Shown here piece after piece: positions 5,494 through 5,578 of a stretch of DNA of 5,578 nucleotides. The position numbers and the translations under genes were made by a program. The stretch spans positions 1 through 5,578 of the forward strand of contig JAIRZB010000031.1 of the NCBI GenBank assembly GCA_031267435.1, in the 5' to 3' direction. Below the pieces are notes generated by a model. That model was not told the origin of the DNA. It saw only the letters and a list, made by a program, of their open reading frames with translations, and searched no databases. The first letter of the stretch is position 1; each line of letters starts with the position of its first letter. The stretch is from Puniceicoccales bacterium (GTDB lineage: Bacteria; Verrucomicrobiota; Verrucomicrobiia; Opitutales; LL51).

Positions 5494-5578
5494 GTGAAAA
5501 TTTTGTACAATTGCGCCGAAGAAAATATAAAAACTGCTCTTATGATGACGAATAATGGTCCGATGTGTGGAATTTTAG
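5494..5578 (+). CDS. Possible start of a small gene, running off the window
   Basis: A GTG at 5494 has AAAGGA (5481-5486) 7 nt upstream. The frame stays open for 28 codons to the window end (VKILYNCAEENIKTALMM...). The family is not recognised. The good ribosome binding site is the main support; the length is too short to judge coding potential. Confidence 0.3.
   Translation, partial: MKILYNCAEENIKTALMMTNNGPMCGIL

Overview
The window looks like an accessory region from the chromosome or a plasmid of a host-associated, moderately AT-rich Gram-negative bacterium. An intracellular alphaproteobacterial symbiont (Holosporales/Rickettsiales-like) is my best guess. That guess rests on a Sec signal-peptide family, a lipoprotein with leucine-rich repeats (LRRs), an OspF/SpvC-like lyase domain and decayed insertion sequences. 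It is an inference from gene style; no taxonomic marker gene is present.

Layout, all on the + strand. (1) 12-1115: a protein whose C-terminal half resembles the phosphothreonine/phosphoserine lyase fold of the OspF/SpvC/HopAI1 effectors and of the lyase domain of class III/IV lanthipeptide synthetases, with no kinase or cyclase domain attached. (2) 1123-1341 and 2562-2782: two near-identical copies of a roughly 220-bp cassette made of an upstream block, a sigma70-type promoter, a 5' UTR with ribosome binding site, and a Sec signal peptide. Each copy drives a different secreted protein: 1273-2349 (heptad-repeat segment and a very lysine-rich tail) and 2714-3337 (charged helix and two poly-threonine tracts). 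The two mature proteins do not resemble each other. (3) 2350-2561: a non-coding stretch with a strong GC hairpin. (4) 3338-3920: no intact gene; it holds a decayed IS1595-family (IS1016-like) transposase remnant. (5) 3921-5207: a predicted lipoprotein built of about 17 LRRs of two alternating types, ending abruptly. (6) about 5270-5431: the C-terminal end of an IS3-family transposase. (7) 5494 onward: a possible small gene running off the window.

Taken together this reads as a patch of candidate host-interaction genes (a lyase-type effector, two secreted proteins under the same duplicated control and export signals, and an LRR surface protein) bordered and eroded by insertion sequences. The most interesting points are the stand-alone lyase-fold protein and the duplicated promoter plus signal-peptide cassette attached to unrelated mature proteins. 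No metabolic pathway, RNA gene or CRISPR array was seen.
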